DNA from: an uncultured Lentisphaerota bacterium | GTDB lineage: Bacteria; Verrucomicrobiota; Kiritimatiellia; CAIQIC01 | NCBI GenBank assembly: GCA_903896925.1 | Contig: CAITZM010000027.1 | Location: 42,795-106,794, forward strand | Direction: 5' to 3' | Length of the DNA: 64,000 nt | Shown: piece after piece, positions 19,030 through 27,662 of the stretch | Layout of the letters: each line of letters opens with the position of its first letter | Numbering within the stretch: the first letter of the stretch is position 1 | Program-made: the position numbers and the translations under genes | Notes under the pieces: model-generated | Told to the model about the DNA's origin: nothing | The model's input: only the letters and a program-made list of their open reading frames with translations | Database searches by the model: none

Positions 19030-21423
19030 TCACACCCAGCCTTCGGCGCGAGCCTGGGCCATGCCGTCGGTGTAGCGGTCCATCGAGTCCTCGGTGCCGT
19101 CGAGCGCGACGAACATGCGGACGAAATCGGCCAGCTCGGGCGGCGCTTCCTTCTTGCCGAATTCCTTCGCGGTGTTGGAGATCACGGCGTCGAGCCCGTA
19201 CTCCATCGCCACCTCGATGAAGGCGCGCAGATGGCCGATGCGGCGTTTGCGCGCGCCGTAGACCCAGTTCGAAACGCCGAGCACCGCGTGGACGCCCTGC
19301 AGCTCCGCATCCTTGCGGATCTCCCGGATGGCGAGGAAGGCGTTGCGCGTGTGCGAGCTCTTGAGGTTGCCCTCGGGATCCATGAACCCGTCGGTGCCGA
19401 TGCCGAGCGTGACGGTGTCGAAGAACAGCTCGCCCGGACAGAAGCCCTCGGCCGTGGCGCGCGCGAACAGCTGCCGCGCGGCGGCCACCATCTCCGCGGA
19501 CGATTGCAGCGGCCCCTGTTTGCCGACGAGCAGGCAGACCACGCTGAAGGCGCGCGTGCGGCGGCGCGCCAGCAGCGCCGCGTAGCGCTCCGGCTCGCTG
19601 TAGGTGACGGAGTTGACCAGCGGCGGGCGCAGGTCCGCGCCGAGCCCCAGCCACTCATCGAGGCCGGCTTCGAGCACCGCCGGATCGGAACTGTCCACGC
19701 ACGGCGGCACGCCCTCGCCGTAGATCCGGACCAGCCGCACCATCTGCCGCATGAAGCCCGGCGCGTCCGGCGCGTTGACCGCGTCGATGTTGAGGTCGAT
19801 GTAGTCGGCGCCCTCCGCCGCCTGGGCGCGGATCAGCTCCGCGATCGCCGCGCGGCCGCGGCCGGGCCGCGCAAAGCCCGACGGCCCCTGCGCGAGCAGG
19901 TCCTGCATCGCCGGGCCGGCGAACGGCAGCGTCGCGTGGATCAGCTCGGCGATCTGGATCAGGCCGCTGCCGGCGAGCGGATTCCGGCGCGCGGTGTGGT
20001 CGCGCTCGAAAAAGTTGTTCAGCACCGACGCCGTGTTCCGCAGCGCCGGGTTGCGGCGCGGCAGCGTGAGCCGCTTGAAATCTTCCAGCGCGTTCCGGCG
20101 CAGGGCGCGGTAATAAATCTTCTCGCCCACGCAGACGCGGTCCGGGTTGTTGCCGCAATGCCCCGTCGGATCGGCATCGCCGCAGGGCGCGTTGCTCAGG
20201 CCCTTCTCGCAGGCGCCGAGCGTGCAGACATACTGGTTCTCCGGCAGGAAGCAGTCGCCGCAGTGCTCGCACTCGTAGCCTGCGGTCTTGCCGAAGCCTT
20301 CAAGGCATTTGAAGACGCGGTAGAGGGCGCCCTCGTGCTCCGCCGAGCTGTCGAAGGGCTTCAGCAGCGCCCGCGTCACGGTGTGCAGGCCGCCGTCCTC
20401 CGCGAACACCGCGCCGTGGACGCCCCACGAAACCGGGGCGGCGGCGCTGACCTTGGGCGCCGCGCCCGCGGGCGGCGCAAACGTGAGGTTGCCGCGGAAC
20501 GCGCGCCAGTCCTGGATCGCCAACGCCTGCTCCACCACCTGCTCGATCTCCCCGATGGACTGGAAGTCGCCGGGCTTGCCGAGATCGGAGCCCGCGTAGC
20601 CGAGGCCGCGGAACATCGCGACCTGCTGCGCGGCGCGCGTCAGGGCCGCCGCCTCGCTCTCGCCCTGCACCCGCGCGAGCAGCGCCGGCGTGATCACGCA
20701 GCCCGGCAGGGTCTGCATGAAGCGCGCCGCGGCCTCGTTGATCACCATCGCGTTGCCGATCAGCGGCACCTGTTCCGCCTTCAGTTCCGCGACCAGCTGC
20801 TCCGAGCGGTCCGCATCCCAGCCCGACTGGCACACCAGGAACGCCGCGCCCTCGCGCACCTTCTTCGCGGCCTTGATGTACTGCATCGCCAGCGAGCCCT
20901 CCGTGTACTTGAAGGGCGAGACCGCCGCGCCGGCGCTGAGCTGCGGCAGCGCCCTGAACGACGCATAATCCTTCGCGCCCTTCAGCAGCCCCACGTTGAC
21001 GCGGTTGACCAGTTGCAGCAGGCCCAGCGCATCCAGTTCGAACACGCCGTGGCCCGCGGGCTTGTCGCCGGTCAGTGCGAGGAGCGTCGAGATGCCGCCC
21101 TCCGCCAGCGCCTGCAGCAGCGTCGTCAGCGCGTCGCTGTTGAGGTCCTTGCCGGTGACGTGCGGGATGATCTCGATCTCCTCCGGAAAGCCCGCGGCCC
21201 GCAGGATGGCCAGCGTCGCATGGTGATCGTAGGAGAGGTTGCCGCCGGGGTTCTGCGTCAGCGTGATCGCCGGGAACGCCACTTTCTGCGCGGCGTACTT
21301 GCGGTTGAGTTCCGGCAGCGCCTGGCCGAGCCGCGCGATCTTGCGCACGTCCCCGGCGCTGTGCGGCGTGAACTCCAGCGACACACAGAAAAATCCCTCA
21401 CGTATAGATTGCAGCAGCTTCAT
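19030..21423 (-). CDS. Fused methylenetetrahydrofolate reductase / MetV-like / methyl-THF methyltransferase-like protein
   Basis: 797 aa in three parts. Residues ~1-310 are a MetF-type flavin reductase barrel (FCVSLEFTP, AITLTQNPGGN, LLALTGDKPAG, PFKYTEGSLAMQYIKAAKKVREGAAFLVCQ). Residues ~375-450 are a Cys-rich MetV/MTHFR-C-like block (CEHCGDCFLPENQYVC, ACEKGLSNAPCGD, HCGNNPDRVC). Residues ~460-797 are a pterin-binding TIM barrel of the DHPS/methyl-THF:corrinoid methyltransferase type (ADYIDLNIDAVN, PPCVDSSDPAVLEAGLDE, PLVNSVTYSE, VLGVSNWVYGARKRR). In acetogens MetF, MetV and AcsE are separate polypeptides; here reductase and methyl transfer are one chain. The start at 21423 follows GAAAGGAAGG. 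It could make CH3-THF and pass the methyl on; no corrinoid protein is nearby. Confidence 0.85.
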   Translation of the reverse strand: MKLLQSIREGFFCVSLEFTPHSAGDVRKIARLGQALPELNRKYAAQKVAFPAITLTQNPGGNLSYDHHATLAILRAAGFPEEIEIIPHVTGKDLNSDALTTLLQALAEGGISTLLALTGDKPAGHGVFELDALGLLQLVNRVNVGLLKGAKDYASFRALPQLSAGAAVSPFKYTEGSLAMQYIKAAKKVREGAAFLVCQSGWDADRSEQLVAELKAEQVPLIGNAMVINEAAARFMQTLPGCVITPALLARVQGESEAAALTRAAQQVAMFRGLGYAGSDLGKPGDFQSIGEIEQVVEQALAIQDWRAFRGNLTFAPPAGAAPKVSAAAPVSWGVHGAVFAEDGGLHTVTRALLKPFDSSAEHEGALYRVFKCLEGFGKTAGYECEHCGDCFLPENQYVCTLGACEKGLSNAPCGDADPTGHCGNNPDRVCVGEKIYYRALRRNALEDFKRLTLPRRNPALRNTASVLNNFFERDHTARRNPLAGSGLIQIAELIHATLPFAGPAMQDLLAQGPSGFARPGRGRAAIAELIRAQAAEGADYIDLNIDAVNAPDAPGFMRQMVRLVRIYGEGVPPCVDSSDPAVLEAGLDEWLGLGADLRPPLVNSVTYSEPERYAALLARRRTRAFSVVCLLVGKQGPLQSSAEMVAAARQLFARATAEGFCPGELFFDTVTLGIGTDGFMDPEGNLKSSHTRNAFLAIREIRKDAELQGVHAVLGVSNWVYGARKRRIGHLRAFIEVAMEYGLDAVISNTAKEFGKKEAPPELADFVRMFVALDGTEDSMDRYTDGMAQARAEGWV

Positions 21424-21828
21424 GGCGTCCTTCCTTTCGCGCGGCGCCCGGCCGACCTGCGGCGCGGCACAAACACCGCGCATCTATTCAAAGGCAGGGA
21501 ACCGGGGCAAGCTCATTCTTTCGCACGCTTGCATAATGGCGGACGCTCCGGCTCATTCCTGGCGATGGCCATATTTAAGGCGGAGCACCTCGTGCTTTTC
21601 GTTTAACAAACGTGGAACGTGCGCGCAGTTTCCCGTCAGGCACTCCGTCCCCTATTCTCGGAGCAATGCCCAAGCTTGGAAAGCGACGGGCCCTTTCTTC
21701 CAAGGCATGGAAAACTTCGCCACTGACACCGGCGGTGCGCCGGGCGGGTGCCAGCGCAAGCCTTGGATTGGCGGCATCATTGAAATCGGCCATTTACGCG
21801 GTATTGTCGCCACACAAAAGAAGATCAA
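21424..21828. other. Intergenic region with TTCCA-N5-TGGAA dyads
   Basis: No gene seen. It contains a CCAAGCTTGG palindrome (21670-21679) and a TTCCA-N5-TGGAA dyad (21698-21712) 20 bp further. A like dyad recurs at 61271-61285. Confidence 0.45.
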
Positions 21829-22104
21829 ATGAGAATAAATAATAAAAACTGGCGGGTGGGTTTGGCGATAGTGGCATTGAGCCTGATGGGCGCGGTCGCG
21901 CAGGCGGACACCGGCAATGGCAACCCGAACGACACGGGAAACGGCGGCAACGGCAATCACAACGGCTGGGGCGAGGGCAATGTGCCTGCGGCACCCGAGC
22001 CGATGGTCATCGCGATGGTCTCCATGGGCTTTATTCTCGTCGGGGGCTATGTGACTTTCCGGCTGCGTCGGCGTGCCGGCGCGGCCGCCTGCCAGGCAGC
22101 GTGA
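21829..22104 (+). CDS. Small Asn/Gly-rich PEP-CTERM protein
   Basis: 91 aa. The signal peptide runs from RINNKNWRVGLAIVALSLMG to about AVAQA. The mature spacer is only about 25 residues and made of Gly, Asn and Asp (TGNGNPNDTGNGGNGNHNG). It is followed by AAPEPMVIAMVSMGFILVGGYVTFRLRRR, a PEP-CTERM-like tail. Almost nothing remains once the signal peptide and tail are removed. The RBS is weak (AGAAGATC). A strong terminator 46 bp downstream supports a real transcription unit. Confidence 0.7.
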   Translation: MRINNKNWRVGLAIVALSLMGAVAQADTGNGNPNDTGNGGNGNHNGWGEGNVPAAPEPMVIAMVSMGFILVGGYVTFRLRRRAGAAACQAA

Positions 22105-22150
22105 CCGATACGTTCCTTTGAAGAAAAAGTCTGCACGGGAAACCGTGTGC

Positions 22151-22182
22151 CGGCCGGGAGTTGACTCCCGGCCGTTTTCTTT
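22151..22182 (+). terminator. Rho-independent terminator of the small PEP-CTERM gene
   Basis: A perfect 10-bp stem CGGCCGGGAG / CTCCCGGCCG (22151-22160 / 22165-22174) with loop TTGA, followed by TTTTCTTT. Confidence 0.92.
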
Positions 22183-22201
22183 GAGGCGGCGCTGGCTGCG
22201 C

Positions 22202-22852
22202 TCAAGCCCGGACCGCGGCGGCGGCGAGGGCGTCGCGGGTGAGCTTGCCGATCTGCGCCCAGTCGCCGGCGGCGATGAGTTTCTTTTCGACCATCCACGA
22301 GCCGCCGACCGCGACGACGCTCGGGCGGTCAAGGTAGCTGCGCATGTTGACCAGGCCGATGCCGCCGGTCGGGATGAACTTGAGGCCGGTGTGGGCGTAG
22401 GGCCCTTCGAGGGCCTTGAGCAGGGGCACGCCGCCGGCCGCCTCGGCCGGGAAGAATTTCTGGATCTTGCAGCCGAAGGCGAGCCCGCGCTCGACATCGG
22501 ACGGCGTCATCACGCCGGGGAACATCTCCAGCCCCGCCACGCGCGCGGCCGCGACGACGTCCTGGTTCAGGCCCGGGGCGACCGCAAACAGCGCACCCGC
22601 GCCGGCGGCGCGCCGAGCCTGGTCCGGGTCGAGTACCGTGCCCGCGCCCACCAGCATGTCCGGGAACCGGGTGGCGATGCGCCGGATCGCGCCCTCGGCG
22701 GCGGCGGTGCGGAACGTCACCTCCATGATATCCAGGCCGGCCGCGAGCAGCGCCTCGGCCAGCGGCTCGGCATCGCTTTCCTTGTCCAGCACGACCACCG
22801 GCACCAGCCGTTTGCGACCCAAGCGCTCCAGCAACGAGAGATTGTCCTTCAT
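22202..22852 (-). CDS. eda: 2-keto-3-deoxy-6-phosphogluconate aldolase
   Basis: 216 aa, the usual size for KDPG/KHG aldolase, which cleaves KDPG to pyruvate and glyceraldehyde-3-phosphate (Entner-Doudoroff and sugar-acid routes). Seen: the catalytic Glu in IMEVTFRT, VGAGTVLDPDQA, MTPSDVERG, the Schiff-base Lys in CKIQKFFPAEAAGG, and the phosphate loop FIPTGGI / VVAVGGSWM. The start at 22852 has an AAGGAG RBS 8 nt upstream. It diverges from the OB-fold gene across a perfect dyad (22905-22927). No edd or kinase gene is adjacent. Confidence 0.93.
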   Translation of the reverse strand: MKDNLSLLERLGRKRLVPVVVLDKESDAEPLAEALLAAGLDIMEVTFRTAAAEGAIRRIATRFPDMLVGAGTVLDPDQARRAAGAGALFAVAPGLNQDVVAAARVAGLEMFPGVMTPSDVERGLAFGCKIQKFFPAEAAGGVPLLKALEGPYAHTGLKFIPTGGIGLVNMRSYLDRPSVVAVGGSWMVEKKLIAAGDWAQIGKLTRDALAAAAVRA

Positions 22853-22904
22853 GATTGGCTCCTTCTTACCTGAGCCACATACTAAGCAGCCGGCCGCGCC
22901 AGCG

Positions 22905-22927
22905 AAAGACAATTCAATATTGTCTTT
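22905..22927. promoter_or_regulatory. Perfect dyad between divergent eda and OB-fold gene
   Basis: 9-bp arms AAAGACAAT (22905-22913) and ATTGTCTTT (22919-22927) flank a 5-bp centre. Each strand has TTGTCT, a possible -35 element pointing away. Candidate operator or overlapping divergent promoter. Confidence 0.55.
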
Positions 22928-22982
22928 CCGCTTGAGCGGCGGCGGCGCGGGCCTTAGTGTCCGCGCGAAACAGGAGCCGTTC

Positions 22983-23540
22983 ATGGATGAGCCAGGCAAG
23001 CCGGTCGCAGAGTCGAACGCGCAGGAGGGCACCCACCCACCCCGGAGCGGGCGCTACATCAGCCTGCTGGCGCGGTGCCGCAGCCCGCGCGCGCTGCGCT
23101 TCGCGGCGCTGCTGCTGGTGATGGTCGGCCTCTTCCTGCTCTGGTTGCTGGCGACCCACCGCGCACCCCCGCTCGTACAGATCGCCGGCATCCAGCCGGC
23201 GATGAACGGCGCACTCGTCCGGGTCGCCGGCCAGGCGACGGGCGACGCGCGCACGTTCCGCGAGGCCGGCCAGCTCCGCAGTCTGCGCTTCACCGTGAAC
23301 GACGGCACCGGCGAGCTGTCCGTCAGCGCCTACGGGAAACAGGCCGAACAGATGGCGCTCTTTGACCGCATCCCGCGCGCCGGCGACAGCCTGGAAGTCG
23401 CCGGGAGCCTGAGCCCCGGCGCGGACGGGAACATCACCCTGCGCATCCAGTCCGGCGACGCGCTCAAGCTCAAGCGAGCCGTGAAAACCGCCGCCCCGCT
23501 GGGCGGTATCCGCGGCACGCCAGAGGGCACCCGGCGCTGA
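22983..23540 (+). CDS. Membrane-anchored OB-fold protein (unknown function)
   Basis: 185 aa. Residues ~1-35 are cytoplasmic and polar. One transmembrane helix follows (RFAALLLVMVGLFLLWLLAT), then an exported OB-fold-like domain (VRVAGQATGDARTF, LRFTVNDGTGELSVSAYG, DSLEVAGSLSPGADGNITLRI) of the nucleic-acid-binding tRNA_anti/YgiW-like type. The start at 22983 has an ACAGGAGC RBS. The next gene is LptD-like, about 175 bp downstream. Ligand and role cannot be assigned. Confidence 0.65.
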   Translation: MDEPGKPVAESNAQEGTHPPRSGRYISLLARCRSPRALRFAALLLVMVGLFLLWLLATHRAPPLVQIAGIQPAMNGALVRVAGQATGDARTFREAGQLRSLRFTVNDGTGELSVSAYGKQAEQMALFDRIPRAGDSLEVAGSLSPGADGNITLRIQSGDALKLKRAVKTAAPLGGIRGTPEGTRR

Positions 23541-23714
23541 GCGCCGGCGCCGTCACGCGCGGCATCGCGCCGCGGACCTGGCACTTGCGCCGCCGCCGGC
23601 CGCGCCGGCCAACGCGTCCCCCGGGGCGGCCCGGCCCTGATGACCACCGCGCTCGCACCGGAAAAACCTTGGCGACAGCGCGCGGGCTGTGTTAGCGTCG
23701 CGCGCTTGCAACGT

Positions 23715-25961
23715 ATGAAAAAAACACAGCTTCAGTTCGCCGCGGTCGCCCTGGCGGCGCTCGCGCTGGCGCCCGCATCGGCGCAGGAAATCCGCGAGGG
23801 CCTGCGGCGGCCCCGCGCGGCCGCGACCAACGAGCAGGCCAGCGTCGGCCTCCAACAGGTCACCGTGGATGCCGACCAGATGGAGTATTTCCAGGAGCAG
23901 CACGTCATCGTCGGCCGCGGCCACGTGGTGATCGAGCGCGGGCACGAGCGGCTGCTGGCCGACTTCGTCAAGGTCCACACCGACACCGAGATCGCCGAGG
24001 CGCGCGGCAACATCACCCTCGACCGCGAGGGCGCGGTCTGGCGCGGCGAGGAACTGACCTACAATTTCCGCACGCACCAGGGCGACTTCGGCGCCTTCGT
24101 GGCTTTCTACGACCCGTTCTTTGTCCGCGCCGACGAATCCAAGCGCGTCTCGACCAACGAATTCGTGCTGCACAACGCGACGCTCACGACGTGCGACGGC
24201 GACGAGCCGCAGTTCAAGATGCGCGCCGGCGAGGCCCGCATCGTGGATGGCGCGACGCTGAAGGCCTACAACGCGGTGCCCTACCTCTTCGGCATCCCGT
24301 TCTTCTGGCTGCCCTACTGGCAGCGCAGCCTCGACCCGGAACTCGTCACGTTCTACCTCGTGCCCGGCTACAGCTCGCGCATGGGTGCCTTCGCGCTGAC
24401 CGGCTACGGCTACCGGCTCGGCGACGGCCTGCGCGGCATAACCCACGTGGATGTGCGCAGCCAGCGCGGCGTGGGGCTCGGCCAGGATTTCATCTGGAAG
24501 GACACCGCGCCGGCGAAGAAGTACGAGGGCATCCTGCGCGGCTACTGGATGGACGACAAGGACCCGTTCTATCACGAGGACAGCGAGGTGCGCGAGGGGA
24601 CGACCAAGAACCAGCGCTACCGCCTGCACCTGCGCCACTCGCAGACGCTCTCCGACCGCGACGCGCTCATGGGCGAGGCCAACTACCTCAGCGACCCCTA
24701 CGTCATCGAGGATTTTTTCGACAACGAGTTCCGCAACCAGGTCCAGCCGGAGAACCGCCTCTCGGTGATGCACCGCGGCGACGCCTTCTCGGCCGGCCTG
24801 CTCGCCAACGTGCGGCTCAACGATTTCTACGAGAACATCAACCGGATGCCGGAGGCCAACTTCGAGGTCAACCAGCTGAAACTGGGCAACACGCCGCTCT
24901 ACTACGAGAGCCAGAACAGCGCCGGCTTCCTCCAGCACGTCTACCCCAAGGCCACGGACACGAACTCCACGGCGCCGGCCAACTACGACGCCTTCCGCAT
25001 GGACACGGTCCAGACGATCTACTACCCGACGCGCAACTTCGACTTCCTCAACATCATCCCGCGCGTCCGCTACGAAGGCACGGTCTACTCCAAGACCTAC
25101 ATGCCGCAGATCACCACCAACCTCACCGTGGTCTCGACGCCGGTCATCACGGCGAAGGGCACCAACACAGTGCTGACCACGACCAACACGATCACGACGA
25201 CGCTGCACGACAGCGGGGCGGGCATGCGCCACCTGCCGCAATTCGGCATCGAGTCCAGCTTCAAGGCCTTCAGGGTGCTCGACGACGCCCCCACCGGCAT
25301 CGGCCGCGACGTGGGCCTGCGCCACGTGGCCGAGCCCTACGTCAACTACACCTTCCAGCCGGAGCCGAACCTGCGGCCGGGCGAGCTGCCGCAGTTCGAT
25401 GCCGTGGATGCGCTGGACATGCAACACGACATCCAGCTCGGCATGCGCAACAAGCTGCAGACCAAGCGGCGCGGTTACGTCCACAACCTGGTCGATGCCG
25501 ACGTCTACACGTACTACCGCTTCGAGCAGCCCCCGGGCCAGACCAACGACTTCAGCGATGTCTATACGCTCACCCGCCTGCGCCCGGTCGACTGGCTGAT
25601 GCTGGACTTCGACGCGGCCTTCAACCCCTACACGTCGGAGTTCGACTTCTTCAACACGCAGCTCGCGCTGCTCGACGAGGACGAGAGCCGCATCGCCCTC
25701 GAGCACCGCTACACCAAGGACAACAACAACCTCCTCTCCGCGGAGCTGATGCTGTTCCCGCACGACCGCTGGTCGTTCCGCGTCTACGGCCGCTACGACC
25801 TGGAAAACAGCCAGCTGCAGGAGCACTCCTACCTCGTGCAGCACAAGAACGACTGCCTCGGCATCGGCGTCGGCCTGCGCCGGCTCGACAACGACACCAT
25901 GTTCTGGGTGCAGCTCTGGCTGACCGCCTTCCCGCAGATGGCGGCGGACCTCGGCCGCTGA
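23715..25961 (+). CDS. lptD: LPS-assembly protein LptD-like outer-membrane protein
   Basis: 748 aa. Signal peptide MKKTQLQFAAVALAALALAPASA. The N-terminal OstA/LptA-like beta-jellyroll (VTVDADQMEYFQEQHVIVGRGHVVIERGHERLLAD ... EARGNITL) has a repeated DxxxYxxxxxxxxGxGxV pattern. A conserved central region (LTTCDGDEPQFKMRA...FGIPFFWLPYW) and a long beta-barrel C-terminus with Tyr/Asn-rich strands complete it. Members insert LPS into the outer leaflet of the outer membrane, so this supports a diderm, LPS-making cell. The start at 23715 lacks a good RBS; the longer 5' extension contains no signal peptide and is less likely. Confidence 0.85.
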   Translation: MKKTQLQFAAVALAALALAPASAQEIREGLRRPRAAATNEQASVGLQQVTVDADQMEYFQEQHVIVGRGHVVIERGHERLLADFVKVHTDTEIAEARGNITLDREGAVWRGEELTYNFRTHQGDFGAFVAFYDPFFVRADESKRVSTNEFVLHNATLTTCDGDEPQFKMRAGEARIVDGATLKAYNAVPYLFGIPFFWLPYWQRSLDPELVTFYLVPGYSSRMGAFALTGYGYRLGDGLRGITHVDVRSQRGVGLGQDFIWKDTAPAKKYEGILRGYWMDDKDPFYHEDSEVREGTTKNQRYRLHLRHSQTLSDRDALMGEANYLSDPYVIEDFFDNEFRNQVQPENRLSVMHRGDAFSAGLLANVRLNDFYENINRMPEANFEVNQLKLGNTPLYYESQNSAGFLQHVYPKATDTNSTAPANYDAFRMDTVQTIYYPTRNFDFLNIIPRVRYEGTVYSKTYMPQITTNLTVVSTPVITAKGTNTVLTTTNTITTTLHDSGAGMRHLPQFGIESSFKAFRVLDDAPTGIGRDVGLRHVAEPYVNYTFQPEPNLRPGELPQFDAVDALDMQHDIQLGMRNKLQTKRRGYVHNLVDADVYTYYRFEQPPGQTNDFSDVYTLTRLRPVDWLMLDFDAAFNPYTSEFDFFNTQLALLDEDESRIALEHRYTKDNNNLLSAELMLFPHDRWSFRVYGRYDLENSQLQEHSYLVQHKNDCLGIGVGLRRLDNDTMFWVQLWLTAFPQMAADLGR

Positions 25962-25974
25962 GCCCCGTGACCAT

Positions 25975-26748
25975 ATGAGCCTCCAGCCCCAGCAACTCCT
26001 CGCGGTGGCCATCGAAGCCGCCTACGCCGCGGGCGGACACGCCCTGGCCAACTTCCCGCGCCGTCACGAGGTCTACCAGCGCTACGCGCACGACGTGAAG
26101 CTGCAGCTCGACCTGGAATGCCAGGTGCGCGCCGCCGAAGTCATCCGCGGCCACTTCCCCGCCCACGATTTCCTGGGCGAGGAAGGCGGCGCCTATACCG
26201 ACACCGACACGCCGCTGTGGATCGTGGACCCGATCGACGGCACGGTGAACTTCTCCCACGGGCTGCCGCTGTGGTGTTCCTCCGTGGCCGTGCGGCAGGG
26301 CGGCCGCGTCGTCGCCGGCGCCGTGTTCGCGCCGATGCTGGAGCAGCTCTACACGGCGACGGTGGACGGCCCCGCGCTCTGCAACAACGAGCCGCTGCAG
26401 GTCTCGACGGTCAGCCGCCTCGAGGAGGCGATCGTCTTTACCGGCATCTTCAAGGACCAGCCGCTCTCGATGAACCTTTTCGTCAGCATGAGCCACGCCG
26501 TGCAGAAGCTGCGCATCTACGGCTCCGCCGCGCTGGATCTCTGCCTGCTCGCCGCCGGGCGCGCCGAGGGTTACTTCGAGTCGAAGATCTACCTCTGGGA
26601 CATCGCCGCCGCCGGCCTGATCGCCGAGCGCGCCGGCGCCCACGTCGAGGTGCTGGAGCAATACGACCCCGTCAGCTTCCGCTATCTGGCCACCAATGGC
26701 CTGCTCCACGCGCCGCTCAAGCAGCTCATCCTTTCCGCCAAGGCCTGA
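25975..26748 (+). CDS. Inositol monophosphatase family protein
   Basis: 257 aa Mg-dependent phosphatase of the IMPase/SuhB/CysQ fold. Metal-binding motifs: FLGEEGG, WIVDPIDGTVNFSHG and the C-terminal WDIAAAGLIAERAGA. The substrate may be inositol phosphate, 3'-phosphoadenosine phosphate or another sugar phosphate, and is not decided by sequence. It begins 13 bp after lptD. Confidence 0.9.
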   Translation: MSLQPQQLLAVAIEAAYAAGGHALANFPRRHEVYQRYAHDVKLQLDLECQVRAAEVIRGHFPAHDFLGEEGGAYTDTDTPLWIVDPIDGTVNFSHGLPLWCSSVAVRQGGRVVAGAVFAPMLEQLYTATVDGPALCNNEPLQVSTVSRLEEAIVFTGIFKDQPLSMNLFVSMSHAVQKLRIYGSAALDLCLLAAGRAEGYFESKIYLWDIAAAGLIAERAGAHVEVLEQYDPVSFRYLATNGLLHAPLKQLILSAKA

Positions 26749-26755
26749 AGGGCGT

Positions 26756-26830
26756 CGCGGGTCGCGAGTCTCGCGTCTCAGGTCCCAAGTCTCGCGTCCC
26801 GGGTCGCAGGTCCAGAGTCTCGGGTCGCCC
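26756..26830. repeat. Degenerate ~10-nt word repeats (GAGTCTCGCGTC-type)
   Basis: Tandem variants of GGGTCGC / GAGTCTCGCGT / CAGGTCC / AAGTCTCGCGT follow the phosphatase stop. They are trailed by AAATCGCAAATCATAAATG-like AT-rich words to about 26865. This is non-coding low-complexity spacer. Confidence 0.6.
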
Positions 26831-26921
26831 GAAAAATCAGCAGTCATAAATCGCAAATCATAAATGCCCCGGCTCCCGCTTCCGGCCTTGGAATGCGGCG
26901 GCAATAGGTGTATCCACGGGC

Positions 26922-27662
26922 GTGCGCTTCTTGCTTTACAACATCCGCTACGGCACGGGTGTGGCCCGCGGGTTCCACTTCCCGGTGCCCTACCACGGCT
27001 ACCTCCGCCGTACGACGGCCCAGCTGGGCCACATCGCCGACTTCATCAAGTCGCTGCGCCCGGACATCGTCGGGCTGGTCGAGGCCGACGCCGGCAGCTT
27101 CCGCATGCGCCGCGGCAACCAGGTGGAGCTCATCGCCAAGGCGCTGGGCCACTACCATGCCTACGAGTCGAAGTACGGCGTCGCCAGCCGCGCCGCGCGC
27201 CTGCCGCTGATGCGCAAGCAGGTGAACGCCCTGCTGACCCGCGAGGCGATCCAGACCGAGCGCTTCCACTACTTCCGCAGCGGCGTCAAGCGCCTGATCA
27301 TCGAGCTGGAACTGCACGGCCTGACGCTGTATCTCGTCCATCTTTCGATCCGCTACAAGACGCGGCACGAGCAGCTCCGCGCGCTCGCCCAGCTCGTGCG
27401 GCAGCGCCGCGCGCCGTGCATCGTCGCCGGCGATTTCAACATCTTCCGCGGCCCGGCCGAACTGGAGCCGCTGCTGACCATCGCCGGGCTGGAGCTGCCG
27501 GAGTCCAGCGGCATGGCCACCTACCCCAGCTGGCGGCCGCGCCGGCAGCTCGACTTCATCCTCCACAGCCCCGAGGTGCGCGTGCAGAGCTACTTCGCGC
27601 CCGCGGTGACGTTCTCCGACCACCTGCCCGTGGTCTGCGACTTCGAGGTCAAACCGCCATGA
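26922..27662 (+). CDS. Endonuclease/exonuclease/phosphatase (EEP) family protein
   Basis: 246 aa with the EEP catalytic signatures in order: LLYNIRYG, IVGLVEADAG (metal Glu), LYLVHLS, IVAGDFNIF (Asp/Asn), LDFILHS and FSDHLPVVCDFE (catalytic Asp-His). The family includes DNases, sphingomyelinases and phosphoinositide phosphatases; the substrate is open. The start is a GTG at 26922 with a weak RBS. The stop overlaps the ATG of the FkbM gene (ATGA), so the two are translationally coupled. Confidence 0.85.
   Translation: MRFLLYNIRYGTGVARGFHFPVPYHGYLRRTTAQLGHIADFIKSLRPDIVGLVEADAGSFRMRRGNQVELIAKALGHYHAYESKYGVASRAARLPLMRKQVNALLTREAIQTERFHYFRSGVKRLIIELELHGLTLYLVHLSIRYKTRHEQLRALAQLVRQRRAPCIVAGDFNIFRGPAELEPLLTIAGLELPESSGMATYPSWRPRRQLDFILHSPEVRVQSYFAPAVTFSDHLPVVCDFEVKPP

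Noticed and set aside
23553..26012. 819-aa open frame antisense to lptD
   Set aside because: Val/Glu/Arg-rich shadow of the lptD codons, without an RBS or motif.
26756..26865. Possible CRISPR or tandem-repeat array
   Set aside because: Units are degenerate, about 10 nt, without constant repeats and unique spacers; no cas gene is present.
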